A stretch of 64,000 nucleotides of DNA, from positions 1,674,001 to 1,738,000 of the forward strand of contig NZ_CP180316.1 of NCBI RefSeq assembly GCF_051131705.1, written 5' to 3'. The position numbers and the translations under genes were made by a program. Positions 8,378 to 16,791 of the stretch are shown here, piece after piece. The stretch's first letter is position 1; each line of letters begins with the position of its first letter. Under the pieces are notes generated by a model, which was given only the letters and a program-made list of their open reading frames with translations, ran no database searches and was not told the DNA's origin. The DNA comes from Arthrobacter_M sp030063245 (GTDB lineage Bacteria > Actinomycetota > Actinomycetes > Actinomycetales > Micrococcaceae).

Positions 8378-9811
8378 CTATGCGCCGGGAGCTTTGGGCG
8401 GGCGCTTGGCTTCTTGGCCGTTCCTGAGCGCGGACGCGAGGGCGGGAAGGTAGTCGCCCGCCTGGGCGAGGATTCCGCCGAGCATCTTGTTGACGCCGTC
8501 GCCGCCGTTCAGGACGGTCATCTGGCCCACGTGTGAGAACGGCTCGGCCGCTGCGGCGATGATGGCGGGCATGTTTTCGGCGAGCTGCTGCGATATCACC
8601 GCGTCCTGGTTGGTCCCCAAGGCCTCGGCCCGCGCCTTGATGCCGTCTGCCTCGGCCAGCGCCTTGGCCTTGATCGCGGAGGCCGCGGCATCACCCTTGG
8701 CCTTGGTGGCCGCGGCTTCGGCCTCGCCGGTGACCTTGGTGGCTCCGGCAGCGGCAGCCGCGGCGGTGGCATTCGCTTGGGCCTGCAGTTCCGTCCGGCG
8801 GGCGTTGGCTTGGGCTTCAAGCTCGGTGCGGCGTGCGAGTGCCTCGGCGGCGCTGATGTCGGCCGCTTTCTGGCCTTCCGCGTCGGTGCGCTTGGCGTAG
8901 GCTCTAGCGTCTGCGGGTTTCCGGACGGTGGTCTGGAGCTTCTGCTCTTCCCGGTCCGCCTCGAGCTTGGCGACTTCGGTTTCCTGGACCACCACCTGTT
9001 GCCGCGCCGTGGCGTCAGCCAGTGGGCCGGCCTGGGCTGCGTTGGCCTTGGCGCGCTCGGCGTTAGCCTGCGCCACCGACTGCCTGATTGCTGAAAGGCT
9101 CTGCGCGTCCGCGATCAGCGCCGCGGCCTCCGCTTCCTTCTCGGCTGCTTCACGGTTGCGGGTGGTCTCCGCGATTCGGGCCTCCATCTTCACCTGGGCG
9201 ATGTGCGGCTTCGCGATGTTCTGGATGTACCCCGTGGGGTCCTGCAGGTCCTTGATCTGCAGGGAATCCACCACGAGCCCGAGCTTTTCCATCTCCACGC
9301 CGCTGGCGCTGCGGACCTGCGAACCGAGCTTGTCCCGCTCGCGGATGATCTCCTCCATGGTCATGCTGCCGATGATGGAGCGCAGGTGGCCCTCAAAGAC
9401 GTTATACACCTGGCTTTCCATTTTGGGTTGCTGGCCCAGGAAGCGCCGTGCCGCATTGGCAATGAAGGGCGGGGCGTCGCCGATCTTGTAAATGACCACA
9501 CCCTCCACGATTACCTGGATGCCCTGCGAGGTAACACAGGAAACTTTGAGCTCAGTTTCATTTAATGTGAGCGACAAGGTCCGCACCGTTTGGAGGCCGG
9601 GAAGGACCAGTGCGCCCTTGCCCGTGACGATTTTGAAATCCATCCCGGCCCGGGATTCAATGGTTCCACGGGTCAGCCCGGAGATGATGAGGGCTTCGTT
9701 GGGTTCAGCCACCTTCCACATCAGTTTTGTTGCCACCCAAATAAAACCCACGGCAAAAAGCACCGCCAAGATGGTGGCAATAAGCGGGAAGAATGCTGAG
9801 AAGTCCGGCAT
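8378..9811 (-). CDS. Flotillin-like SPFH (band 7) protein
   Basis: A 477-residue protein. It has an N-terminal membrane segment (about residues 8-27), an SPFH domain (about 30-220, with MTMEEIIRERDKLGSQVR), and a long Ala/Glu-rich coiled-coil (about 215-400) that repeats AAEKEAEA- and ARRTELEAQANA-type units. The C-terminal part is short and hydrophilic. Flotillins oligomerise on the inner face of the membrane and organise lipid domains. The ATG has a strong AAAGGACC site upstream. The gene leads an operon with the NfeD-like gene. Confidence 0.9.
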   Translation of the reverse strand: MPDFSAFFPLIATILAVLFAVGFIWVATKLMWKVAEPNEALIISGLTRGTIESRAGMDFKIVTGKGALVLPGLQTVRTLSLTLNETELKVSCVTSQGIQVIVEGVVIYKIGDAPPFIANAARRFLGQQPKMESQVYNVFEGHLRSIIGSMTMEEIIRERDKLGSQVRSASGVEMEKLGLVVDSLQIKDLQDPTGYIQNIAKPHIAQVKMEARIAETTRNREAAEKEAEAAALIADAQSLSAIRQSVAQANAERAKANAAQAGPLADATARQQVVVQETEVAKLEADREEQKLQTTVRKPADARAYAKRTDAEGQKAADISAAEALARRTELEAQANARRTELQAQANATAAAAAAGATKVTGEAEAAATKAKGDAAASAIKAKALAEADGIKARAEALGTNQDAVISQQLAENMPAIIAAAAEPFSHVGQMTVLNGGDGVNKMLGGILAQAGDYLPALASALRNGQEAKRPPKAPGA

Positions 9812-10040
9812 GACCAGGTCCTTTCAAGGGTGTGGAACGGGCATCGCGGCAAAGCCCCAATAAATGCAGCTGTCCATTCCCGACCGGTCGAAATACGGGT
9901 AATTCAGGCCTGCCGGGACAGCTGTTGTAGACAGTCTGATTGGGCCCCGCTCAAGAGTCCATAGCCTGCATGAAATTTGCCTGCTGCAACGGAACTGGCA
10001 GACGACGACGGTACCTGGTCTACGTCGTCGGGTGCGCTAA

Positions 10041-10406
10041 GTGCCCGCTCGGCCGAACGTCGGGGTGCACGAAAAAGACGTTCCCTCAGTTGCGGAAACT
10101 GAGGAAGCGGCGGTCTTTGCAGTGCGGGAACTCACGTGGCGCGATCGCGGGCTTTGGACGGGCTCAGCCGCCGGTGGAAACCTGCTCGATCACCGCGTGG
10201 TCGCGGTCCAGGTTCCCCGGCCCGGCCGCGCCCTGCAGCGAACCCAGCTCGGAAGAGAAGTCCACGCTGGCGCGAACACGGTCGTCCCGGCACCGAAGAG
10301 ACTCAGGGAGCGCCTGATGGCCGCAGGTCAAGACTTATCTGCATTCCTCGAAGCACTATCTAGAGCTCGTTTACCTGTGGCGGTGTTCGGCGGCGCTGGA
10401 ATTTAA
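10041..10406 (+). CDS. Possible hypothetical protein (weak)
   Basis: An open frame of 121 residues between the flotillin operon and the polymerase gene. Its middle part (AVFAVRELTWRDRGLW, NLLDHRVVAVQVPRP) looks protein-like, but the ends do not and there is no clear ribosome site. No family is recognised. It may be a remnant or may not be coding. Confidence 0.25.
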   Translation: MPARPNVGVHEKDVPSVAETEEAAVFAVRELTWRDRGLWTGSAAGGNLLDHRVVAVQVPRPGRALQRTQLGREVHAGANTVVPAPKRLRERLMAAGQDLSAFLEALSRARLPVAVFGGAGI

Positions 10407-10490
10407 AGAAGTTCAGGAGGCCGCAGACTCAGCGGCCAGGCTCGGTAGAGAGCCGATGCATGCCAGCGATGTTTAGGGCAGACTGGTGGC

Positions 10491-11564
10491 GTGAGCGTAA
10501 TCCGGTGGGTGCTGCACGTGGATCTCGACCAGTTCATCGCGGCGGTCGAAGTGCTCCGGCGGCCGGAGCTTGCAGGCAAGCCGATCATTGTCGGCGGTCG
10601 GGGCGACCCCACGGAACGAGCTGTGGTGTCGACCGCATCCTACGAAGCCAGGGCGTTCGGAGTTGGTTCCGGAATGCCTTTACGCATTGCGGCCCGGAAA
10701 GTCCCCAACGCTGTGATTCTGCCCGTCGATCAGGAGGCTTATTTCGCGGCGTCTGAAACGGTGATGGATACCCTGCGCGCGCAGCCCGGTGCCACTGTGC
10801 AGGTGCTGGGTTGGGATGAAGCCTTTGTAGGCACCGAGACAGAGAATCCGGAAGCCTACGCCCGGCAGGTGCAGGCCGCTATCCTGGAGCGAACGCAGCT
10901 GCATTGCAGCGTGGGCATCGGCGACACCCTGGTCCGAGCCAAGGTCGCCACCGGTTTCGGCAAGCCGGCCGGAGTCTTCCGTCTAACTTCCGGGAACTGG
11001 CTGGACGTCATGGGCAGTCGGCCCACCAAGGACCTGTGGGGCGTCGGAACAAAAGTGTCGGGCCGACTGGCCAAACTCGGCATCAGCACAGTCGCCGAGC
11101 TCGCCGGAGCCGACCCTCAGGACCTGGTCCCGGAGTTCGGCCCCAAGATGGGTCCTTGGTACGCGGAGCTCGGACGCGGGGACGGCGCCAGCGTTGTAGA
11201 CGACACCCCGTGGGTTGCCCGCGGGCATAGCCGGGAGACCACTTTCCAACGCGACCTGACCGAGCCTGCCCAGGTGGACGACGCCGTGAGGGGGCTGGCA
11301 GCGCGTGTCCTTGAGGATGTTCTGGCCGAAGGACGGCCCGTGGTTGGGCTGACCCTAAAGGTTCGGTACGCGCCGTTTTTCACCAAGACCCACGCGAGGA
11401 AGATTCCCGAGACATTCGATTGGAACGAAATCCTCACGCAGGTCTTGGACCTCGCTGCCGGAATCGAAGCGGGCCGGCCGATCCGACTCCTGGGCCTGCG
11501 GGCCGAAATGGCAATGTCCGACGATGCCCGAAAGGGACATACGCCAACGCGCGGCGGTTGGTGA
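10491..11564 (+). CDS. dinB: DNA polymerase IV (Y-family, DinB)
   Basis: A 357-residue Y-family translesion polymerase starting at GTG. The palm motifs are present: HVDLDQFIAAVE (first catalytic Asp, residue about 10) and VLGWDEAFV (Asp-Glu, about residue 105). VVSTASYEARAFGVGSGMP is the nucleotide-binding finger. The helix-hairpin-helix region follows (LWGVGTKVSGRLAKLGISTVAEL), and a little-finger domain ends the protein. No LexA-type GAAC-N4-GTTC box is visible in the 100 bp upstream. It has GWDEA where most DinB proteins have SIDEA, a variant pattern I associate with an actinobacterial subgroup. Confidence 0.93.
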   Translation: MSVIRWVLHVDLDQFIAAVEVLRRPELAGKPIIVGGRGDPTERAVVSTASYEARAFGVGSGMPLRIAARKVPNAVILPVDQEAYFAASETVMDTLRAQPGATVQVLGWDEAFVGTETENPEAYARQVQAAILERTQLHCSVGIGDTLVRAKVATGFGKPAGVFRLTSGNWLDVMGSRPTKDLWGVGTKVSGRLAKLGISTVAELAGADPQDLVPEFGPKMGPWYAELGRGDGASVVDDTPWVARGHSRETTFQRDLTEPAQVDDAVRGLAARVLEDVLAEGRPVVGLTLKVRYAPFFTKTHARKIPETFDWNEILTQVLDLAAGIEAGRPIRLLGLRAEMAMSDDARKGHTPTRGGW

Positions 11565-11870
11565 CGGCGTCGCTCCCTTCCTCGGTCGGCCGATCCACCG
11601 TTTACAGGGCCATTGAGCGTAGCCACAGCAGGGCAGCCGGGCCAATCCGGCCCTAATGCTTGTGCAGACGACTTCTGACGGTGATGCAGTCGTCTTACGA
11701 AAATGACACCTGAGGTGGCCGGCCATGCTGCGGCCCAGTCCCCGGCTGGGGCCCCCGGTGCTGTCCACGAGACACTCCCCGGTCGGCCCCGGGCTCGAGC
11801 AGAAGCACCTGTCGCACGGCTCGTGTCCGCAAGCTATGTAACGGCAGGTCGTTCATCGGTGGATTAAGAC
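11565..11870. other. Intergenic, no gene recognised
   Basis: About 300 bp between convergent genes. No frame looks coding, and I see no clear terminator hairpin. Confidence 0.4.
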
Positions 11871-12875
11871 TTAGAGGGTCCCCATGTCAGACGGGGAAGG
11901 CTGTGGCCCGGTCAGGGTCTGGCTGGCGGTCCAGGCCAGTTGCTGTAGGTCGCGGTGGTAGGAGATCGGAGGGGAGCGGCGCGGGCGGGTGCGCTCGTAG
12001 TAGGCGCCGGTGACCTGTTGCAGCTGGGGATCGACGGCCAGGTGCAACGGGCTGGCGGCTCCCTGTTCCGGGGTGAGCAAAGCGCCTTGGAGCAGTCCCA
12101 GAAACGGCCGGAACGCTGCCGGGGCGACGTCGCCGATGAGGTCGGTGGCGACCAGGCCGGGGTGGACGGCGTTGACGGTGACGCGGTCAGCACGGAGCCG
12201 CTCCGCGAGCACGTAGCCGCACATGAGGGTCAGCAGCTTGGCCCGGGCGTAGGCGGTGAACGGATCGTAGCCCTGCTCGGCGCTAAGGCGCTGCGGAGCT
12301 CGGAGATCGGTGGCCTCCAGCGTTACGGGTCGGGGCCGTCGGCGGAGCTTGATCTGGCGGGTGTCGGCCATGGCGGCGGAAACGACGTTGATGACGCGGG
12401 AGGGGGACCCGGCTCGAAGCAGAGGCAGCAGTTGTTCGGTGAGCAGGAAGCCAGCAAGGTGGTTCACTGCCAGGTTCATCTCGATGCCGTCCGGGCTGAT
12501 CTGGTGATGGCGGTAATGCGCTCCGGCGTTGTTGACGAGCAGGTGCACAGCCTGGTGGTGGGCAGCCACCTCCGCGGCGGCGCGGCGAACGTCCGCTTGG
12601 ACGGCGAGGTCCGCGACGACGATCTGGACCCGCCGGCTGTCGGTCCCCGCCACGATCTCCCGAACGAGCTGGTCCCCGCTGCTGGCGGTGCGGGTGAGCG
12701 CGACGACGGTGGCGCCGGCGCGGGCGAGCTCGGTCGCGATCACCCGCCCCATGCCGCCAGCGGCTCCGGTAAGGGGGGACACCGACAAGGCGGAACTTAG
12801 CTGCACGAACAACATGGCAGCCACGGCCAGCATCCATGGCGGGACAGCTGCGGATCGGGCCACTGGCACGGTCAT
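11871..12875 (-). CDS. SDR oxidoreductase with a transporter-like N-terminus (chimera)
   Basis: From ATG 12875 the protein has 334 residues. Residues 1-32 (VPPWMLAVAAMLFVQLSSALSV) are typical of the first helix of an EamA/DMT exporter. From residue about 33 it is a classical short-chain dehydrogenase: TGAAGGMG (cofactor loop), LLVNNAGAH, and the catalytic YARAK. It ends with the tail of the retinol-dehydrogenase-like group (VTGAYYERTRP). The first beta strand expected before TGAAGGMG is missing, replaced by the exporter piece. The ATG overlaps the TGA of the peroxiredoxin gene. I infer a deletion that fused the start of an exporter gene to an SDR gene; the cofactor fold may be impaired. Confidence 0.8.
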   Translation of the reverse strand: MTVPVARSAAVPPWMLAVAAMLFVQLSSALSVSPLTGAAGGMGRVIATELARAGATVVALTRTASSGDQLVREIVAGTDSRRVQIVVADLAVQADVRRAAAEVAAHHQAVHLLVNNAGAHYRHHQISPDGIEMNLAVNHLAGFLLTEQLLPLLRAGSPSRVINVVSAAMADTRQIKLRRRPRPVTLEATDLRAPQRLSAEQGYDPFTAYARAKLLTLMCGYVLAERLRADRVTVNAVHPGLVATDLIGDVAPAAFRPFLGLLQGALLTPEQGAASPLHLAVDPQLQQVTGAYYERTRPRRSPPISYHRDLQQLAWTASQTLTGPQPSPSDMGTL

Positions 12876-13435
12876 GGCTGCAACCAATCCAGGACCCGTT
12901 GGGCATGGGTGTTGGGCGGGAAGATCGGATAAAACACGTGCTCGATGACGCCGTCCTTTATCACCAGCGTCAGGCGTGCGTAGAGCCGGTCTTAACCCGG
13001 CGCCGCGAAGGTTGGCAGCGTCAGCGCGTCCGCGAGAGCAAAGGTGGGGTCGGACAGCATTGGGAAGGGCAGACCCAGCCGGTCGACGACCTCGTGTTGG
13101 TAGTACGTGTCCTGGCTGGACATCCCAAAAACATTTTCCACTCCGGCGTCCCCCAGCACCATGAAGTGGTCCCGGAAATCGCACGCCTCTGTGGAACATC
13201 CGCGGGCACCCGGAATAGCATCCCAACCATCGGGTAGATCTGTCCCCGGGACACCTGTTAGCGGATACAAGTAAATAACCGTCCGGCCGCTTCCGAGGTC
13301 GGCGAGATTGACCTTGCGGCCGGCGGTGGCGGACAACGTCAGCTTCGGCATTGCAAGCCCGACCAGATGGTCGGCGGCTCCGTCGTCCACTGGGGCGGGA
13401 AGATTATCGGGAAGGACCTTGGAGTAGTCGATCAC
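12872..13435 (-). pseudogene. Peroxiredoxin with one in-frame TAA
   Basis: From GTG 13435 (overlapping the MerR stop as GTGA) the frame encodes an AhpC/TSA-type redoxin: VNLADLGSGRTVIYLYPLTG, GWDAIPGARGCSTEACDFRD (likely peroxidatic Cys in GCSTEAC), VFGMSSQDTYYQHEVV and LPFPMLSDPTFALADAL. A TAA at 12994-12992 (codon 148) interrupts it. The same frame then continues for 39 codons with RLYARLTLVIKDGVIEHVFYP and a normal end at 12872. The lesion removes the last fifth of the protein. Confidence 0.88.
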
Positions 13436-13757
13436 GGTGGTGCTCTCCGTTCTAAAGGTGCGGTACGCGCCCTGGTGCAGCCTTTCGACCAGGTGCTCGC
13501 GCCAGGAGGCAAGGGATTCGATTGTCCGACCAACTCTGCAATGCCGTCTCGGTAGGCAGCCAGGGATGCCGGGCACTCGTCACTGTGCTGGTGCCCTGCA
13601 TCCAGGCATTCGATAAACGGTGCAGCACGAGCGGGATTGATTCCGAGCCCGGACAACGCACGTATTTCACTGATCACCCGTAAATCCTGATCAGAGTAGT
13701 CGCCGTACCCATTGGACAGACGGCCCGGCTGCACCAGGCGTAACTGCTCGTAATAGC
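13432..13757 (-). pseudogene. MerR-family regulator, 3' part (cut by ISL3 element)
   Basis: This segment carries the rest of a MerR regulator after the insertion: RYYEQLRLVQPGRLSNGYG, YSDQDLRVISEIRALSGLGI and the dimerisation helix with ECLDAGHQHSDECPASLAAY. Joined to 15195-15254 with one copy of the 8-bp duplication removed, the frame is restored to 125 residues. It has Cys at the end of the dimerisation helix, which could bind a metal or sense oxidation; that is an inference. The stop overlaps the start of the peroxiredoxin gene. Confidence 0.92.
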
Positions 13758-15194
13758 GGCTCTCCTGACACATCCGTGGGTCATTTCCGTCCCGGGAGCA
13801 CCGGTTTACGGCCACCCAGGCTGAGCATGGCCAGGCTGATCAGGGCCTCGGGGGACTTGAACCCGAACGCCACCCGGGTGATCAGCCTGATCTTCGTATT
13901 CATGGATTCAATCCGTCCGTTCGACAGCCCGTGTTCGATGGATGCCAGGATGCTGTCGCGGTGCTTGACGATGGCCTTTTGGAGTTTCACGAAGGAGGGG
14001 ATCCTGGATCTCCTGGCCCAGGACACCCATCGGTCCAGGGCCACCACGGCTTCGGCATAAGGGAGCTTGAAGACCGTGCGCAGCCCTTCCTTCAAGTAGT
14101 AGGCCCGGCCCAGGACGGGGTCGGTCTGCACGATCCAGGACAGCTTCGCCTGCTGCTTTTCGGTGAGGTCCTCGGGGTTCTTCCAGAGTGCGTAGCGGCT
14201 GTTCTTCAGCTTGGTGGCCCGCTCACTGTCGGGCCTCTCCGGCGCGACCTTGGGTGGTCGTCCGCGGCCACGGGCCGGTTCGTTCTCCCGGGCCGCTTTC
14301 CGTGCCCGGTTCCAGGCGGTGCGCCGCTCTGCATCCAGGGCGTCGGTGGCCCACATGACGATGTGGAACGGGTCGGCCACGCGGACCGCTTGGGGGCAGC
14401 GCGCGGCCACGACGGTGGCGATCCACTCGGCCGCATCCGCGGATACATGCGTGATCTCGGTGCACCGTTCGTCCCCCAGAGCGTCGAAGAACTTGCCCAG
14501 GGTGGCCTTGTCCCGTCCCGGCGAGGCCCAGATGAGCCGGCCCGAATCATGGTCCACGACCACGGTGAGGTACTTGTGTCCGCGCTTGTAAGAGATCTCG
14601 TCAATGCCAATGCGTGTCAGGTTCGCGAACGGGTCGAAGGTCGCGGCGGTGTCTTTCCAAACCCGATCGATGATCGAGCCCACGGTGCGCCAGGCGATGC
14701 GCATCAACTGGGTGACAGCGCTCTTGGAAGTCTGGGTGGCCAGCCAGGCGATCTGCTGGTCAAAGATCCTGGTGTGGCCAGCCTGGTGCCGGGCCCACGG
14801 GACGGCGGCGACGGTGACCCCGTGCTCGGGGCAGCGCACCCGCGGTGATTCGGCGACCAGGTAGGTTTCGATGGTTCCCAGATCCAGGGTCCGCCATCTC
14901 CTGGGACCACCGCCGCGGTCGTATCGGCGGCACCGCCTGGAACAGATCCCGCACCGGTTGCGCATGGACTTCATGGGGCTCACCAAGGCGATGAAAACAC
15001 CGGTGTCCTCCTCGAAATCCAGACCCCGGACAATCGTTTTTTCGACACCCAGCAGGGTGCACCATATGCTTGATTTCTGCACGCCGTTTTCCAACCTCGA
15101 TTTTTGTACCTTTGACAGTCAAAAATCCTAGGTAGAAAGCGGCGTGTGGTCGTTAAGGCGCGCAGGTCACGCCCACGGATATGTCACAAGAGCC
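13758..15194 (-). mobile_element. ISL3-family insertion sequence, intact
   Basis: A 1437-bp element. Its ends are imperfect 23-bp inverted repeats (GGCTCTCCTGACACATCCG.. and GGCTCTTGTGACATATCCG.., 20 of 23 matching). It is flanked by the 8-bp direct repeat GTAATAGC at 13750-13757 and 15195-15202, the duplication size usual for ISL3. It is inserted inside the MerR gene. One transposase gene is present and uninterrupted. Confidence 0.95.
13781..15094 (-). CDS. ISL3-family transposase
   Basis: A 437-residue DDE transposase. The N-terminus has a zinc-finger pattern (CGICSRRCRRYD, then VRCPEHG). The catalytic region has RIGIDEISYKRGHKYLTVV (first Asp), ADPFHIVMWATDALD (second Asp) and GRIESMNTKIRLITRVAFGF (Glu). 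The start is probably TTG at 15094, preceded by a GAGG site; no in-frame ATG lies nearby. The full length suggests it could be active. Confidence 0.93.
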   Translation of the reverse strand: MENGVQKSSIWCTLLGVEKTIVRGLDFEEDTGVFIALVSPMKSMRNRCGICSRRCRRYDRGGGPRRWRTLDLGTIETYLVAESPRVRCPEHGVTVAAVPWARHQAGHTRIFDQQIAWLATQTSKSAVTQLMRIAWRTVGSIIDRVWKDTAATFDPFANLTRIGIDEISYKRGHKYLTVVVDHDSGRLIWASPGRDKATLGKFFDALGDERCTEITHVSADAAEWIATVVAARCPQAVRVADPFHIVMWATDALDAERRTAWNRARKAARENEPARGRGRPPKVAPERPDSERATKLKNSRYALWKNPEDLTEKQQAKLSWIVQTDPVLGRAYYLKEGLRTVFKLPYAEAVVALDRWVSWARRSRIPSFVKLQKAIVKHRDSILASIEHGLSNGRIESMNTKIRLITRVAFGFKSPEALISLAMLSLGGRKPVLPGRK

Positions 15195-15254
15195 GTAATA
15201 GCGCACTGCTTTGATCGAGACCTGGGCCCGCTCGGCCAACTCACCTATGCGCAT
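15195..15254 (-). pseudogene. MerR-family regulator, 5' part
   Basis: ATG 15254 follows a GGAGGT ribosome site and opens with MRIGELAERAQVSIKAVRYY, the classic MerR winged-helix start. The ISL3 element follows directly after the TATTAC that encodes the second Tyr. This part alone cannot bind DNA as a dimer. Confidence 0.92.
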
Positions 15255-15272
15255 TATTACCTCCTGCTCTCA

Positions 15273-15303
15273 CGTTAAACCCTGCCCTTGGGGTCAGAGT
15301 CAA
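15273..15303 (-). promoter_or_regulatory. MerR-type promoter/operator
   Basis: The minus strand reads TTGACT (15303-15298), an 18-19 bp spacer, and TTTAAC or TTAACG (15279-15273). An imperfect dyad in the spacer (CTGACCCC/GGGCAGGG) fits the long-spacer promoters that MerR proteins untwist. It drives the interrupted merR gene and the peroxiredoxin behind it. Confidence 0.65.
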
Positions 15304-15535
15304 CTCCGGGCTCCCTCTCCCCTCCGCAAGTTTCCCGTATGAGGCTCGGCCGACGGAGCGGCTGAAACCAACGGGGCGACGTTGAGGCTCCGAATCGGCG
15401 GCGTCCCAGACGGGAACGCCCTGCGGGATAGGCTCCTCCGATGGCCTGGCGTCCGGGCGTGGCTCGTCATCACGGCCATCCAGTAGGGTCAGGGCGAGGA
15501 AGCGAGAGGAGTAGATAGGTTGTCGCGCAGGTCCA

Positions 15536-16789
15536 GTGCATAAAGATATTTGTCGTACCGAACGGCTCCTACAGCGACGAAACGAGGTAGTGCACCGTAC
15601 CGCACGAAACCAAGTGATTCGTATAGCGCGATCGCCCTGCGGTTATCAAAACTACAACGGAAGGCGGCAGGAGACCGATTGGCTGGCCCGCATGCTGGCT
15701 ACGCCGTTCAACGATCCGGCGGCATACGGTCCGAATGGCTCCATATTCATGCGTCCCGAGCTGGAGAAGGCGACGGCGCCGGTCTGGATAGTCGGTCCAC
15801 AGACCGGGATCGTCATTCACCAGCTCGGCAGCAGTGAGACCTTTATCCGCTCGACCGGCGTGCAATCGAAGAAGTTCGATTTTGTCGACGCGTGGTTTCC
15901 GTACAGCTACAAGAGCTCGACGATCGCCGACCACCTGGCCTTCTTCGGCCATTGGCTGAAGGGCGAGGATAACGGGGTGATGGATGGCGCACCCGTGCGG
16001 GTGCAGGTCCGTAGCGGAAACGGTGGGCACTATGTGCTCGAAGAGAATGAATGGCCACTAGCGCGCACGACCTACCCGCGCTGGTACCTCGACGCGACGC
16101 CGTCGGACTGGACAGGCGACGGCCGCCGCAACGACTTCCGGCGAATCAGCGCGTCCATCCCGACCACCAAGGCATCGGCGGGCTACGACGCCGCGCTCGA
16201 CCGGGGGCATCCCATCCCGGCCCCGACCGGCTATGTCGGGGGCACCGCGCGCTGGGCGACGGGTGTCTCGTTTATCAGCGAACCGATGGCGGAAGACATG
16301 GTGCTCGCCGGCTACATGAAGGCGGGCCTGTGGGTGTCGTCGACGAGCACTGACATGGATGTTTACGTGTCATTGAGAGTGCTCGACGAGCAGGATCGCG
16401 AAATCCGGTACGAGTCGCTCGTGCCTCCCATCGATCCAGCGAACATCCACCCAACCGGGCACGGTCTGCTCAAAGTGTCGCATCGCACGATCGACGAGGA
16501 GCGGTCGACGGACTACTGGCCGGTCCAGACGCACCTCGAGGCGGACTACCGGCCGCTTGAGGGTGGCGAGGTCGTTTTCGTCGAGGTCGGCCTCCATCCG
16601 AGCAGTGCGGTGATCCGCCGGGGCTGCCGGCTCAGGGTCGACATCCAACCGTACTCGCCGGCCGGAATTCCCTCCCGTGCCTACGACGAGAGCTATCACG
16701 CCGGGGCGACGAACACCGTTCACACCGGCCCAGACCACCCCAGCTACGTGCAGTTGCCCATAGTGCCGCAGAACGAATCGAGGAACTAA
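15536..16789 (+). pseudogene. CocE/NonD-type hydrolase, 5'-truncated
   Basis: From about 15660 the frame encodes the later part of an X-Pro dipeptidyl-peptidase/cocaine-esterase-like hydrolase: the cap (FVDAWFPYSYKSSTIADHLA), the end of the alpha/beta domain (FFGHWLKGEDNG, APVRVQVR), and the C-terminal jelly-roll (VSFISEPMAEDMVLAGYMKA, GGEVVFVEVGLHPSSAVIR, HAGATNTVHTGPDHPSYVQLP). The nucleophile motif GxSYxG and everything before it are missing, and the first 45 codons do not resemble the family. It lies 2 bp before the monooxygenase gene, so it was part of that operon. Confidence 0.8.
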
Positions 16790-16791
16790 CC

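Noticed and set aside
10422..10490. SOS box before dinB
   Set aside because: No GAAC-N4-GTTC-like palindrome is present close to the GTG start.
12876..13226. A long upstream extension of the SDR frame (451 residues in total)
   Set aside because: The extra residues are the peroxiredoxin gene read out of frame; the SDR chimera starts at ATG 12875, overlapping the peroxiredoxin stop.
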